Counted from the stretch's first letter, positions 7,639 through 13,987 are shown. The stretch: 14,932 nt of DNA from RGIG5579 sp045601445 (GCA_045601445.1 JAZRZQ010000127.1:1-14932); one strand, 5' to 3'. Translations and numbers: made by a program. Notes: generated by a model from the letters alone, not told the origin.

Positions 7639-9072
7639 ATGAAAAAACGTATCCTTTCGCTTGTTCTGGCGCTTGCCCTGACCCTCCCGCTGTTTTGCAT
7701 TCCCGCTTCGGCGGCAACCGCTTCCTTCACGGTGACGCTCTCTGCCTCAAACGTGATCGTCGGAAATCAGGTCAACGTCAACATCCGCTTGAAGGGCTCG
7801 GAAAATCTGGGTTATTGGAAATTCGTTTTGCATTATGACCCCGCCTGCCTGGAGTATATCTCCGGTGCGGATGCCGGCGGCGGCGGTGCGGTTCGATTCG
7901 CCAACGTTACGGCAAACGCCAACGGCGACGGAGAGGTCAACTATACCGTCAAATTCAAAACGCTCAAGATCTCCTCAACGACCGTTCGCGTCTCGCCCAC
8001 CGAGATCTTTGCCTTTTCCGGCGCGGCGATGGGAACGGGAGAAGCCTCCCGCACCATTCAGATCAACGCCGCCCCGACCCTTTCGGGCGATAATCAGCTC
8101 AAAGAGCTTTCGGTCGCGCAGGGCGCGATCGAGCCTGCCTTTGATCCCAACGTGACGGAGTATTCGCTTTCCGTTCCGTTTTCCGAAAAGAATCTGACCG
8201 TCTCGGCTACGCCCGCACACGGTGCCGCCTCCGTGGCACTCTCCTCGACCGAGCTTGCGGTCGGTGACAACGTCGTCACCGTCACCGTCAAGGCACAAAA
8301 CGGTGCAACGAAGCAGTACGTTTTGCGTGTCCACCGCGCCGAGTCCAACCTTGCGGGCGTCACCGCCAACGTCAACGGCACGCAGTTTGTCATCGAGCAC
8401 GACCCCGCCTATCTCACGCCCCCCGCGGGCTATACCGAGGTCACCGTCGACTACGGCACGCGAGAGATCCTCGCCTATGCATCCCCCAACGCGACGGTTC
8501 ATATCGTCTATTTGAAGAGCGACGATCCTGCCGCCGCGGCAGGCTGGTATCTGTTCGATCAGCAAAAGCAGAGCTTTTATCCGATGCATACCGCTACCTC
8601 TTCCACCGAGGAGTTCGTGTTCCTGCCCCTGCCCGAAACGCTTAGCGTCCCCGCAGGCTTTTCTCCCAAGCAGATCTCGGTCTCGGAGCAGATCGTTTTT
8701 GCTTATCAAAATGTCGAAAGCGAGACGAGCGGTGTGTACCTGGTCTATGCGATGAACAAGGACGGACTTGCCGATTTTTATTACTACGATCTCAATCGCA
8801 ACAGCTTCGTTTCTTACTTTGCCTCTTCTGCCCAAGTCGGAGCGGATATTCCGAGTGACAGCGAGCTTCTTTCCCGCACCGAGCGCGCCGAGGCCAAGGC
8901 CAAGAAAATGCAGATCCTCGTTTTGTCCCTGAGCATCCTTGTCGTTTTGCTGGCGATCGGAATCGCGCTGGTCTTCGTTTATCGCCGCCGTCCCAAGGAG
9001 GAGGAAAAGATCGATCCCTACGACGAAGCGCTCTTTGCCAACGAAACCGACCCGAAGGACCACAGACATTGA
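7639..9072 (+). CDS. Membrane-anchored cohesin-domain surface protein
   Basis: A 477-residue protein. Signal peptide 1-25 (MKKRILSLVLALALTLPLF, cut near ASA-AT). A cohesin domain spans about 28-145: SFTVTLSASNVIVGNQVNVN, LGYWKFVLHYDPACLEYISG and a closing strand RTIQIN, which match the cohesin pattern of VGD-x-V strand, YDP-x-x-LE and Gly-rich turn. A cadherin-like beta-sandwich follows (about 150-233, NQLKELSVAQG ... YVLRVHRA), then an unassigned beta-rich region about 240-400, and one transmembrane helix at about 424-448 with a basic stop-transfer RRRP and a 27-residue charged cytoplasmic tail. There is no lipobox or LPXTG. ATG 7639 is chosen for the signal peptide; the ATG at 7635 is out of frame. 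It follows the dockerin enzyme by 10 nt, making it the probable membrane receptor for that dockerin. Confidence 0.85.
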   Translation: MKKRILSLVLALALTLPLFCIPASAATASFTVTLSASNVIVGNQVNVNIRLKGSENLGYWKFVLHYDPACLEYISGADAGGGGAVRFANVTANANGDGEVNYTVKFKTLKISSTTVRVSPTEIFAFSGAAMGTGEASRTIQINAAPTLSGDNQLKELSVAQGAIEPAFDPNVTEYSLSVPFSEKNLTVSATPAHGAASVALSSTELAVGDNVVTVTVKAQNGATKQYVLRVHRAESNLAGVTANVNGTQFVIEHDPAYLTPPAGYTEVTVDYGTREILAYASPNATVHIVYLKSDDPAAAAGWYLFDQQKQSFYPMHTATSSTEEFVFLPLPETLSVPAGFSPKQISVSEQIVFAYQNVESETSGVYLVYAMNKDGLADFYYYDLNRNSFVSYFASSAQVGADIPSDSELLSRTERAEAKAKKMQILVLSLSILVVLLAIGIALVFVYRRRPKEEEKIDPYDEALFANETDPKDHRH

Positions 9073-9075
9073 CAG

Positions 9076-9108
9076 AAAAAAGCAAGCCGATGTCGGTTTG
9101 CTTTTTTT
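9076..9108 (+). terminator. Intrinsic terminator of the cohesin/dockerin operon
   Basis: Stem GCAAGCCG / CGGTTTGC (one G-U pair) with a 4-nt loop around 9090-9093, preceded by an A run and followed by TTTTTTT. It starts a few nt after the stop at 9072. Confidence 0.9.
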
Positions 9109-9165
9109 GCGCTTTTGGGATTTGAAGGGCTTTTCAAGGAAAACATAAAAACTTTTCAAAAAGAC

Positions 9166-9194
9166 TTGACATTCTATTTTTTTGATGCTATACT
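9166..9194 (+). promoter_or_regulatory. Near-consensus promoter of the tRNA operon
   Basis: Exact TTGACA (9166-9171), a 17-bp spacer, and TATACT (9189-9194) with TG at 9186-9187 (extended -10). Such strength is typical of stable-RNA operons. The first tRNA begins 27 nt downstream of the -10. Confidence 0.92.
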
Positions 9195-9220
9195 ATCCGA
9201 GTCGCAGAAAGAGGGACTAT

Positions 9221-9296
9221 GCCTCTGTAGCTCAGTTGGTAGAGCAGGGGACTGAAAATCCCCGTGTCGTTGGTTCGATTCCGACCGGAGGCACCA
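9221..9296 (+). tRNA. tRNA-Phe (GAA)
   Basis: 76 nt. The acceptor GCCTCTG pairs with CGGAGGC (one G-U). The anticodon arm is GGGGA-CTGAAAA-TCCCC with GAA at 9254-9256, and the T arm is GTTGG-TTCGATT-CCGAC. CCA is encoded at 9294-9296. Confidence 0.97.
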
Positions 9297-9314
9297 TTTT
9301 TCTCGGCACCACCT

Positions 9315-9390
9315 GCGGATTTAGCTCATTTGGTAGAGCGCGACCTTGCCAAGGTCGAGGTGGCGGGTTCGAGCCCCGTAATCCGCTCCA
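9315..9390 (+). tRNA. tRNA-Gly (GCC)
   Basis: 76 nt starting GCGGATTTAGCTC. The anticodon arm is CGACC-TTGCCAA-GGTCG with GCC at 9348-9350. The acceptor ends AATCCGC-T-CCA, with CCA encoded. It is separated from tRNA-Phe by 18 nt. Confidence 0.97.
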
Positions 9391-9393
9391 CAC

Positions 9394-9469
9394 GGAAGCT
9401 TAGCTCAGCTGGGAGAGCATCTGCCTTACAAGCAGAGGGTCATAGGTTCGAGCCCTATAGTTTCCACCA
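9394..9469 (+). tRNA. tRNA-Val (TAC)
   Basis: 76 nt starting GGAAGCTTAGCTC. The anticodon arm is TCTGC-CTTACAA-GCAGA with TAC at 9427-9429. The 3' acceptor strand AGTTTCC pairs with GGAAGCT (one G-U). CCA is encoded. Only 3 nt separate it from tRNA-Gly. Confidence 0.96.
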
Positions 9470-9474
9470 CGGAT

Positions 9475-9500
9475 CTCGGAACAGACTTGTCTGTTCCGAG
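9475..9500 (+). repeat. Perfect 12-bp inverted repeat between tRNA-Val and tRNA-Asp
   Basis: CTCGGAACAGAC (9475-9486) and its exact reverse complement (9489-9500) are separated by TT. Outer CGGAT (9470-9474) and ATCCG (9506-9510) can extend the helix past a 5-nt bulge. No T run follows, so it is not a classical terminator; a processing hairpin in the tRNA precursor is plausible. Confidence 0.85.
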
Positions 9501-9509
9501 TTCATATCC

Positions 9510-9586
9510 GGCCTGGTAGTTCAGTTGGTTAGAACGCTAGCCTGTCACGCTAGAGGTCAGGGGTTCGAGCCCCCTTCAGGTCGCCA
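9510..9586 (+). tRNA. tRNA-Asp (GTC)
   Basis: 77 nt starting GGCCTGGTAGTTCAG. The anticodon arm is CTAGC-CTGTCAC-GCTAG with GTC at 9544-9546. The T arm is built on GGGG-TTCGAGC-CCC. The acceptor closes with two G-U pairs against TCAGGTC; the discriminator is G and CCA is encoded. Confidence 0.95.
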
Positions 9587-9593
9587 ATATTTT

Positions 9594-9669
<76 letters not shown>

Positions 9670-9677
9670 GAAAAAAG

Positions 9678-9703
9678 CACGTCCTTTTCGGGCGTGTTTT
9701 TTT
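9678..9703 (+). terminator. First intrinsic terminator after the tRNA operon
   Basis: Stem CACGTCC / GGGCGTG (one G-U) with a TTTTC loop (9685-9689), followed by a T7 run (9697-9703). It starts 9 nt after the CCA of tRNA-Thr. Confidence 0.9.
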
Positions 9704-9714
9704 GCGCTTTTTCA

Positions 9715-9743
9715 CCCGTTTTTAGCCAAAAACGGGCTTTTTT
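9715..9743 (+). terminator. Second, tandem intrinsic terminator
   Basis: Perfect 9-bp stem CCCGTTTTT / AAAAACGGG with an AGCC loop (9724-9727), followed by CTTTTTTA. Tandem terminators fit a strongly transcribed stable-RNA operon and insulate the downstream AT-rich genes. Confidence 0.85.
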
Positions 9744-9782
9744 ATGCCTAAATGGGTGAGTTTGACTGAAAAACACCCTTGA

Positions 9783-9861
9783 AACATAAAAACATACAAG
9801 TTTGAGAACTGAAACCCTATTTTTAACATAAAAATATGCAACTTTGAGCAAAAACCTATTT
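9783..9861 (+). repeat. Two imperfect ~40-bp direct repeats upstream of the KilA-N promoter
   Basis: Copy 1 is at 9783-9822 and copy 2 at 9825-9861. Both begin AACATAAAAA, share a CAA-N-TTTGAG core and end AACC(C)TATTT, with a few substitutions and a 3-nt length difference. The second copy runs directly into the -35 region of the promoter at 9859. Confidence 0.65.
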
Positions 9862-9887
9862 AAATACCGTAAAAAATATGATATAAT
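9859..9887 (+). promoter_or_regulatory. Sigma-A promoter of the KilA-N / HEXXH genes
   Basis: TTTAAA (9859-9864), a 17-bp spacer and a perfect TATAAT (9882-9887) preceded by TG at 9879-9880 (extended -10). It lies about 25 bp before ATG 9913. The -35 overlaps the end of the upstream direct repeat. Confidence 0.8.
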
Positions 9888-9912
9888 GTGAATATAAGCG
9901 AGGTGGAATGTT

Positions 9913-10605
9913 ATGGAAGAGTATACACGAGGTGTTGTAGAAGAATATATTGCGCATCAGCGTAGAGTTCTTAATAGTTTGTTAGATAGAGGTGTTTATA
10001 CACAAGAAGGGATAGAAGATCATATTCGGTGTCTTCGTGAAAGTATTGAAGAAGACTTAGATTCGAATAAGGCATATGTTTTGCTCAAAATGGAGATGGA
10101 CGTTAAGAAAGGTATTGACGATGGAGAGAAGGAATATGTTTCATTAACCAATATTGCAAGAATGAAGAATTTTGCAAACCCAAGTTATGTTATTCAATCT
10201 TGGCTTAGAGACCGTAATACTCTCGAAGTTCTTTATCTTTGGGAGACCGAGAACAATCCAGATTTCCAAAATGACGGCTACGAGCATATAGTTGAACAAC
10301 TGTCCAATCCTTCCTTGACATCAACTGCAAAAATTTGGAAAGAAGAAACCGGCGCAACCGGAATAATATCCAAGCAGGGTAATGGAGGAGGCACCTTTGC
10401 TCATATGGATATAGCCATTGATTTTTATGCTTGGACTTTTCCGCAGAAGCGATATCAGCTCGTTAAAATAATTTCCGGAAAGGCAGCTTTCTTGGATCTG
10501 ATACATGAGGATTTGGAAGATCAAAAAGAAAGATATAAAAACATGAGTGACAAAGAACTTTACGCAACTCAGGGCATAACGCTTATAGATAAATTTGGCA
10601 AATAA
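9913..10605 (+). CDS. KilA-N domain protein
   Basis: A 230-residue soluble protein. The N-terminal third (1-72) is charged and helical with no recognised domain. A KilA-N domain covers about 74-185: EYVSLTNIARMKNFANPSYV, then WLRDRNTLEVLYLWETENNP, then TGATGIISKQGNGGGTFAHM and IAIDFYAWTFPQ, which is the standard order of conserved blocks in this family. KilA-N is a DNA-binding domain of phages, large DNA viruses and mobile elements, often fused to other modules; the function here is unknown. The C-terminal tail (195-230) is short and charged. An AGGTGG ribosome binding site at 9900-9905 precedes ATG 9913. AT-rich codon use contrasts with genes to the left. It is followed after 36 nt by the HEXXH protein, probably co-transcribed. 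Confidence 0.87.
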   Translation: MEEYTRGVVEEYIAHQRRVLNSLLDRGVYTQEGIEDHIRCLRESIEEDLDSNKAYVLLKMEMDVKKGIDDGEKEYVSLTNIARMKNFANPSYVIQSWLRDRNTLEVLYLWETENNPDFQNDGYEHIVEQLSNPSLTSTAKIWKEETGATGIISKQGNGGGTFAHMDIAIDFYAWTFPQKRYQLVKIISGKAAFLDLIHEDLEDQKERYKNMSDKELYATQGITLIDKFGK

Positions 10606-10641
10606 ACATATAAAAAATTGTTGTGAATTGGAAGGCGAATT

Positions 10642-11382
10642 ATGAATCTTAATGAACAACTTAATATGTTTGTAGATGAATATAAAAAATTTATAGGGAT
10701 TAGTCAGTTTCCAGAATTTGCTTTGCAAACAAAAATTGCCTCAATAGTTACCGCTGATTTTCAAGGATTTGAGTCTGCGGCAGTGACTACTTATCAACCA
10801 ATTACCGGTCAACATAGTTTGTATGTTAGTGTCAACTTGGATTTGTCGAAGTATTTGATGTTTCATGAATTTACTCATATGCATGATTCTGAAATATATG
10901 TAAATGGTGATAAAGTTAGATATGCTGGTCTTTCGGGATATACGGAATATCATGCTTCTCAGGTTGAATTGGCTTGCTTAGTGGGAGCAGAAACAATTGG
11001 ATGTATCCCATCGTTTTCAATGAATAAAATCACCTCCACATTTGCGGGGAATAAGACGGTATTGCAATATGTTAAAGAAAAGTATCAACATGCTATAGAT
11101 TTGTTCAGCAGAGATGATTTTCCTTCTAATATATCTACGCTTAAATCAGCTTTTGGGGCTCTTTATAATTACTGGGGGTTGCGGTCAATCTGCGAAATGT
11201 ATGCTAATGATTTTGTAGAGATTATTGATAATGAAGCGTTCTTGAAAATTATACCCACAATGAAATTTTCACTTATAAACAATCTGATGCATGGCTGGTT
11301 AGATGAAAATAAAATTGATTTAATCGTTCCTCTATACACAAATACTATTTTTCCTATTATCCAAGATTACAAGTTGTTGTAA
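10642..11382 (+). CDS. HEXXH metallopeptidase-like protein of unknown family
   Basis: A 246-residue soluble protein with no signal peptide or membrane segment visible. The only recognisable signature is a zinc-protease-type helix KYLMFHEFTHMHDSEIY, with H75-E76-x-x-H79. About 25 residues later comes YTEYHASQVELACLVG (100-115), where E102 or E109 could be the third zinc ligand, as in gluzincin-like enzymes. The remainder is helical and not recognised. Function as an active protease is inferred only from the motif. AAGG at 10631-10634 precedes ATG 10642. Linked to the KilA-N gene 36 nt upstream, it may be the second gene of a mobile-element accessory pair. HEXXH proteins of the ImmA/IrrE type cleave phage repressors, but the surrounding sequence does not clearly match that family. 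Confidence 0.6.
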   Translation: MNLNEQLNMFVDEYKKFIGISQFPEFALQTKIASIVTADFQGFESAAVTTYQPITGQHSLYVSVNLDLSKYLMFHEFTHMHDSEIYVNGDKVRYAGLSGYTEYHASQVELACLVGAETIGCIPSFSMNKITSTFAGNKTVLQYVKEKYQHAIDLFSRDDFPSNISTLKSAFGALYNYWGLRSICEMYANDFVEIIDNEAFLKIIPTMKFSLINNLMHGWLDENKIDLIVPLYTNTIFPIIQDYKLL

Positions 11383-11560
11383 TGTGAAAAAAATAATACT
11401 TATACTAGAACTAACGTTATGCGTTTTATACAGAAAATCATGTAAGAATTCCCTGGAAGATAATACCTTCCTATTGTATGCATTATAGAAGATTAGAAGT
11501 AAGAAAAAGAGAATATTTTAGTGCCAAAGAGATAAGTTAGACTTGTTGGCCAATCAAAAT
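11383..11560. other. Intergenic stretch with no supported gene
   Basis: AT-rich sequence after the HEXXH gene. I see only a 20-codon frame (11478-11540) without a ribosome binding site and a small TTGGCCAA palindrome near 11546. There is no convincing promoter, RNA or coding signal. It is followed by a terminator and a palindrome, described separately. Confidence 0.5.
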
Positions 11561-11617
11561 AAAACCTGGCAAATCAATGTACAGTGTATGTTGATTTGTC
11601 AGGTTTTTATTTTTTTG
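11561..11617 (+). terminator. Long intrinsic terminator after the KilA-N / HEXXH genes
   Basis: 17-bp stem between 11561-11577 (AAAACCTGGCAAATCAA) and 11591-11607, with a single G-U pair and a 13-nt loop, followed by a T-rich tract to 11617. The A run on the 5' side means it may also stop transcription on the minus strand. Confidence 0.85.
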
Positions 11618-11619
11618 TT

Positions 11620-11648
11620 TTAACTCTGACAGTAGATGTCAGGGTTAA
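11620..11648. promoter_or_regulatory. 29-nt palindrome, candidate operator of the HTH regulator
   Basis: TTAACTCTGACA and TGTCAGGGTTAA form a 12-bp inverted repeat around GTAGA, with one wobble position. It lies 35 nt before the TTG start of the HTH regulator, where an autoregulatory operator would be expected. No T run follows, so it is not a terminator. Confidence 0.55.
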
Positions 11649-11667
11649 CTTTTAGAATGTGAGCAAG

Positions 11668-11676
11668 AAAGGAGGG
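11668..11676 (+). promoter_or_regulatory. Strong ribosome binding site that selects a TTG start
   Basis: AAAGGAGGG lies 7 nt upstream of TTG 11683. The longer open frame from GTG 11659 would place this Shine-Dalgarno sequence inside the coding region, so TTG 11683 is preferred. Confidence 0.75.
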
Positions 11677-11682
11677 AGAACT

Positions 11683-12033
11683 TTGGGAACTGCCGAACGA
11701 AGGAATGAAATAATGCGTATTCTATGCAGGCGTAGACACGAGACGATTTCAAATTTAGCAGATGAGTTCGGGGTTTCCACAAGAACGATTTTGCGAGATA
11801 TTGAGGTGCTAAGTATAAAAGAACCGATTTGTACACAGTGCGGTAGACACGGCGGTGGCGTTTATGTGACAGATGATTATTCGATGAGCAGAATGTATAT
11901 GACTGACAATGAATTGGCAGTATTACATAAATTATCCGAATTCGCTGACAAGAAATCTGTGTGTGAATTAAGCGAAGAAGAAAACAAATTATTGAAGTCA
12001 ATTATCTCGCAGTATACAAAACAAAAAATATAG
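11683..12033 (+). CDS. Small DeoR/HTH_11-type transcriptional regulator
   Basis: A 116-residue protein with a TTG start. Residues 4-45 form a winged-helix DNA-binding domain: RRNEIMRILCRRRHETISNL then ADEFGVSTRTILRDIEVLS, the typical DeoR/HTH_11 recognition helix. The rest (50-116) has a GRHGGGVYV wing and a helical tail MTDNELAVLHKLSEFADK; there is no sugar-phosphate sensor domain, so it is a stand-alone short form. It begins the operon, with 15 nt to the nucleotidyltransferase, and probably autoregulates through the palindrome at 11620-11648. Similar short HTH proteins are common in mobile segments of Clostridia; a specific effector cannot be named. Confidence 0.8.
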   Translation: MGTAERRNEIMRILCRRRHETISNLADEFGVSTRTILRDIEVLSIKEPICTQCGRHGGGVYVTDDYSMSRMYMTDNELAVLHKLSEFADKKSVCELSEEENKLLKSIISQYTKQKI

Positions 12034-12048
12034 AAAGGAAAATTATAT

Positions 12049-13116
12049 ATGAAAAGAGAAGAAAATCTATTATTCAAAGAACTTTGTAAGTTCAAAAAGG
12101 AAACATTTGATGAAGACTTGCTCCGCTTCGCAACGCCCCATGTGTTGGGATTTCTGTTTTTTAATCGTATGCAGGCCATTGCATATGATCGTATGAGAAG
12201 GCAAGGGCTTCTCGGAAAGGTGAATCGTGAGTTTAGGAATTCATTGAAATCAGCATTTGACCAAAATGTAATTAAAAATCACAGTTTTGCCAAATGTGTG
12301 AAGATGGTGGCAGCTATTTTAAATGAGCTTGATTGCAAGGCAGCAATGCTTAAAGGTGCGTTCCTTTGTAATCACTATCCTGAAGGATATCGTACCTCAA
12401 ATGATATTGATTTGCTTGTAAGACCGGAGGATGTAACTACTGTTGGTAATGCACTTCTTGAGGCTGGTTTTAAGCAGGGAAATGTTCGTAACGGTGAATT
12501 CGTTCCTGCAAGCAGAAAAGAAATTATTGAATCAAAGATGATGAGGGGCGAGACTGTACCGTATATCAAATTGGTTGATTTGCCGAATATGAAATATCTT
12601 GAGGTGGATATTAATTTTTCGCTCGATTATAAGAACGGGGAAACCGATGTTCTTGAAAACATTTTAGAAAAGGCGGATGTGATTAACGAAAACGGTATTT
12701 TATTGCCTACTTTATTCAAGGAGGATTTCTTCATTCATCTTTGTGCGCATCTTTATAAGGAAGCTACTACATTGCCATGGGTTGAAATGCACAGGGATAT
12801 GACACTTTATAAGTATTGCGATATTTATATGCTTCTTTCTGAAATGAAGGAAAAAGATGTTGAGGCTGTATTCGCAAGGGCAAAAGAATTAAATATGGAG
12901 AAGGTTTGTGCTTACACAATCATAGAAGCATCGGATCTTTTTGATATTGATAGCAGTAACGCTAAACTGATTTCCGAATCGGTGCTCGCGGACGACAGGG
13001 ATTTTATTCTTACGGTTGTATCTCCGCGAGACAAAAAGTTGTTAAAGTATCAAACTGCTAATGCCACAGAACGATTTTTTATGGAAGAACGTGCGGCGGA
13101 TTTGAAGGAGGTGTAA
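12049..13116 (+). CDS. Nucleotidyltransferase-fold protein (PF14907 / NTP_transf_5 type)
   Basis: A 355-residue cytoplasmic protein. The central part has the nucleotidyltransferase core: AAMLKGAFLCNHYPEGYRTS (98-117) followed by NDIDLLVRPEDV, giving the D119-x-D121 metal pair, and a third acidic site in MKYLEVDINFSLDY (D187). This block order matches the uncharacterised nucleotidyltransferase family found in natural-product clusters, including lasso-peptide clusters, where a relative modifies a phosphorylated peptide. The helical N-terminus (1-90) and C-terminal half are less conserved. An AAAGGAA site precedes ATG 12049. It is the second gene of a tight operon, 3 nt before the kinase. The substrate is unknown; the sequence shows the fold, not the reaction. 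Confidence 0.8.
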   Translation: MKREENLLFKELCKFKKETFDEDLLRFATPHVLGFLFFNRMQAIAYDRMRRQGLLGKVNREFRNSLKSAFDQNVIKNHSFAKCVKMVAAILNELDCKAAMLKGAFLCNHYPEGYRTSNDIDLLVRPEDVTTVGNALLEAGFKQGNVRNGEFVPASRKEIIESKMMRGETVPYIKLVDLPNMKYLEVDINFSLDYKNGETDVLENILEKADVINENGILLPTLFKEDFFIHLCAHLYKEATTLPWVEMHRDMTLYKYCDIYMLLSEMKEKDVEAVFARAKELNMEKVCAYTIIEASDLFDIDSSNAKLISESVLADDRDFILTVVSPRDKKLLKYQTANATERFFMEERAADLKEV

Positions 13117-13119
13117 GGA

Positions 13120-13767
13120 ATGAAAAGTTTAAATATGAGACCAAATGACACAAAAGGTGTCCTTATTACTGTTTGCGGTTTGGATGGTTGCGGTAAAACC
13201 ACAATGATGAATCGTATGATTGATGAAGTGTTTGATAAGTCTAAAGTGTTTACAACAAAGCAGCCAACGAACTATGTACGTGAATCTGCTATTTTCAGAA
13301 CATATATGGATCAGCCGGATCATGATGCATTCGATTATCGTAGCTTATCTCTACTTGCTGCCAGCGATAGACTGCAACATGTTAACAAGGTTATTGTCCC
13401 TCAGATGAATGAAGGAAAAATTGTAGTTAGCGACAGATATTTTTATTCTTGCCTTGCAAATCTCAGAGCAAGAGGCTTTACAAGCGATCAGTGGATTTAT
13501 GAGATTGCTGAATCTGTGGTAGAACCGGATATTGCCTTTTTCTTTGATGTTCCTGTTGAGACAGCGGTAGCTCGTGTGCGCCAAAGACCGGAAGAAAAAG
13601 ACAGATATATTGATATGGAACTACAGTATAAGCTTCGTGATGAATATATCAATATTTGTCAGGCCAATAACGGCGTTTTGATTTCTACAGAATTGCCTAA
13701 AGAAGAGTGCTTCAAGATTGTTAAAGAAACAATAGAAAGGAAGATTTTAAATGGAAAAGGTTTATGA
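13120..13767 (+). CDS. Thymidylate-kinase-like P-loop kinase
   Basis: A 215-residue kinase of the dTMP kinase fold. Walker A is VCGLDGCGKTTMMNR (18-32). A DR-x-x-x-S-type substrate loop appears in VVSDRYFYSCLANLRARG, followed by EPDIAFFFDVPVETAVARV and a LID-like RQRPEEKDRY. GGAGG 8 nt upstream supports ATG 13120; an in-frame ATG at codon 6 is less well placed. The housekeeping dTMP kinase phosphorylates dTMP to dTDP. Location in this operon, between a nucleotidyltransferase and an acyl carrier protein, suggests a pathway-specific role, perhaps phosphorylating a small molecule or supplying a nucleotide donor. Its end overlaps the start of the ACP gene by 17 nt, a strong sign of coordinated expression. 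Confidence 0.85.
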   Translation: MKSLNMRPNDTKGVLITVCGLDGCGKTTMMNRMIDEVFDKSKVFTTKQPTNYVRESAIFRTYMDQPDHDAFDYRSLSLLAASDRLQHVNKVIVPQMNEGKIVVSDRYFYSCLANLRARGFTSDQWIYEIAESVVEPDIAFFFDVPVETAVARVRQRPEEKDRYIDMELQYKLRDEYINICQANNGVLISTELPKEECFKIVKETIERKILNGKGL

Positions 13768-13987
13768 TATTTTAAAGGAACTTAGCGGAATGGATGAGAT
13801 TGCTCCCGAGAGTGATTTGCAGAACGATTTGGCGCTTGACAGTCTTTCGATGGTCACTTTGCTTGTTGAGTTGGAGGATGCCTTTGATATTCAGCTTGAT
13901 GAGGCGGATATGAATCCTTTTGATCTTAAAGACGTCCAGGCGGTAGTAAACCTAGTGGAAAAATACTGCGGTGATAAAGATGAATAA
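13751..13987 (+). CDS. Acyl carrier protein, stand-alone
   Basis: A 78-residue carrier protein. The phosphopantetheine site is S31 in LALDSLSMVTLLVELEDAF, the canonical DSL motif with the conserved hydrophobic helix after it; the C-terminal DVQAVVNLVEKY is the fourth helix. It would carry acyl or aminoacyl groups as thioesters on a 4'-phosphopantetheine arm. AAAGGAAG upstream of ATG 13751 is a good ribosome binding site although it lies inside the kinase gene, and the gene overlaps the kinase by 17 nt. The next gene starts 8 nt before its stop. A housekeeping fatty-acid ACP would normally sit with fab genes; here the neighbours point to a specialised pathway. Confidence 0.92.
   Translation: MEKVYDILKELSGMDEIAPESDLQNDLALDSLSMVTLLVELEDAFDIQLDEADMNPFDLKDVQAVVNLVEKYCGDKDE

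Noticed and set aside
7975..9159. 394-residue minus-strand frame opposite the cohesin gene
   Set aside because: It is antisense to clear cohesin, cadherin-like and TM coding sequence, and runs through the operon terminator.
11478..11540. 20-codon frame starting MHYRRLEVRK
   Set aside because: No ribosome binding site, no recognisable family, and too short to separate from chance in AT-rich intergenic DNA.
11561..11648. Two adjacent inverted repeats as ends of an insertion sequence or a CRISPR-like array
   Set aside because: The arms differ in sequence, are not regularly repeated, and no transposase is nearby; terminator plus operator explains them better.
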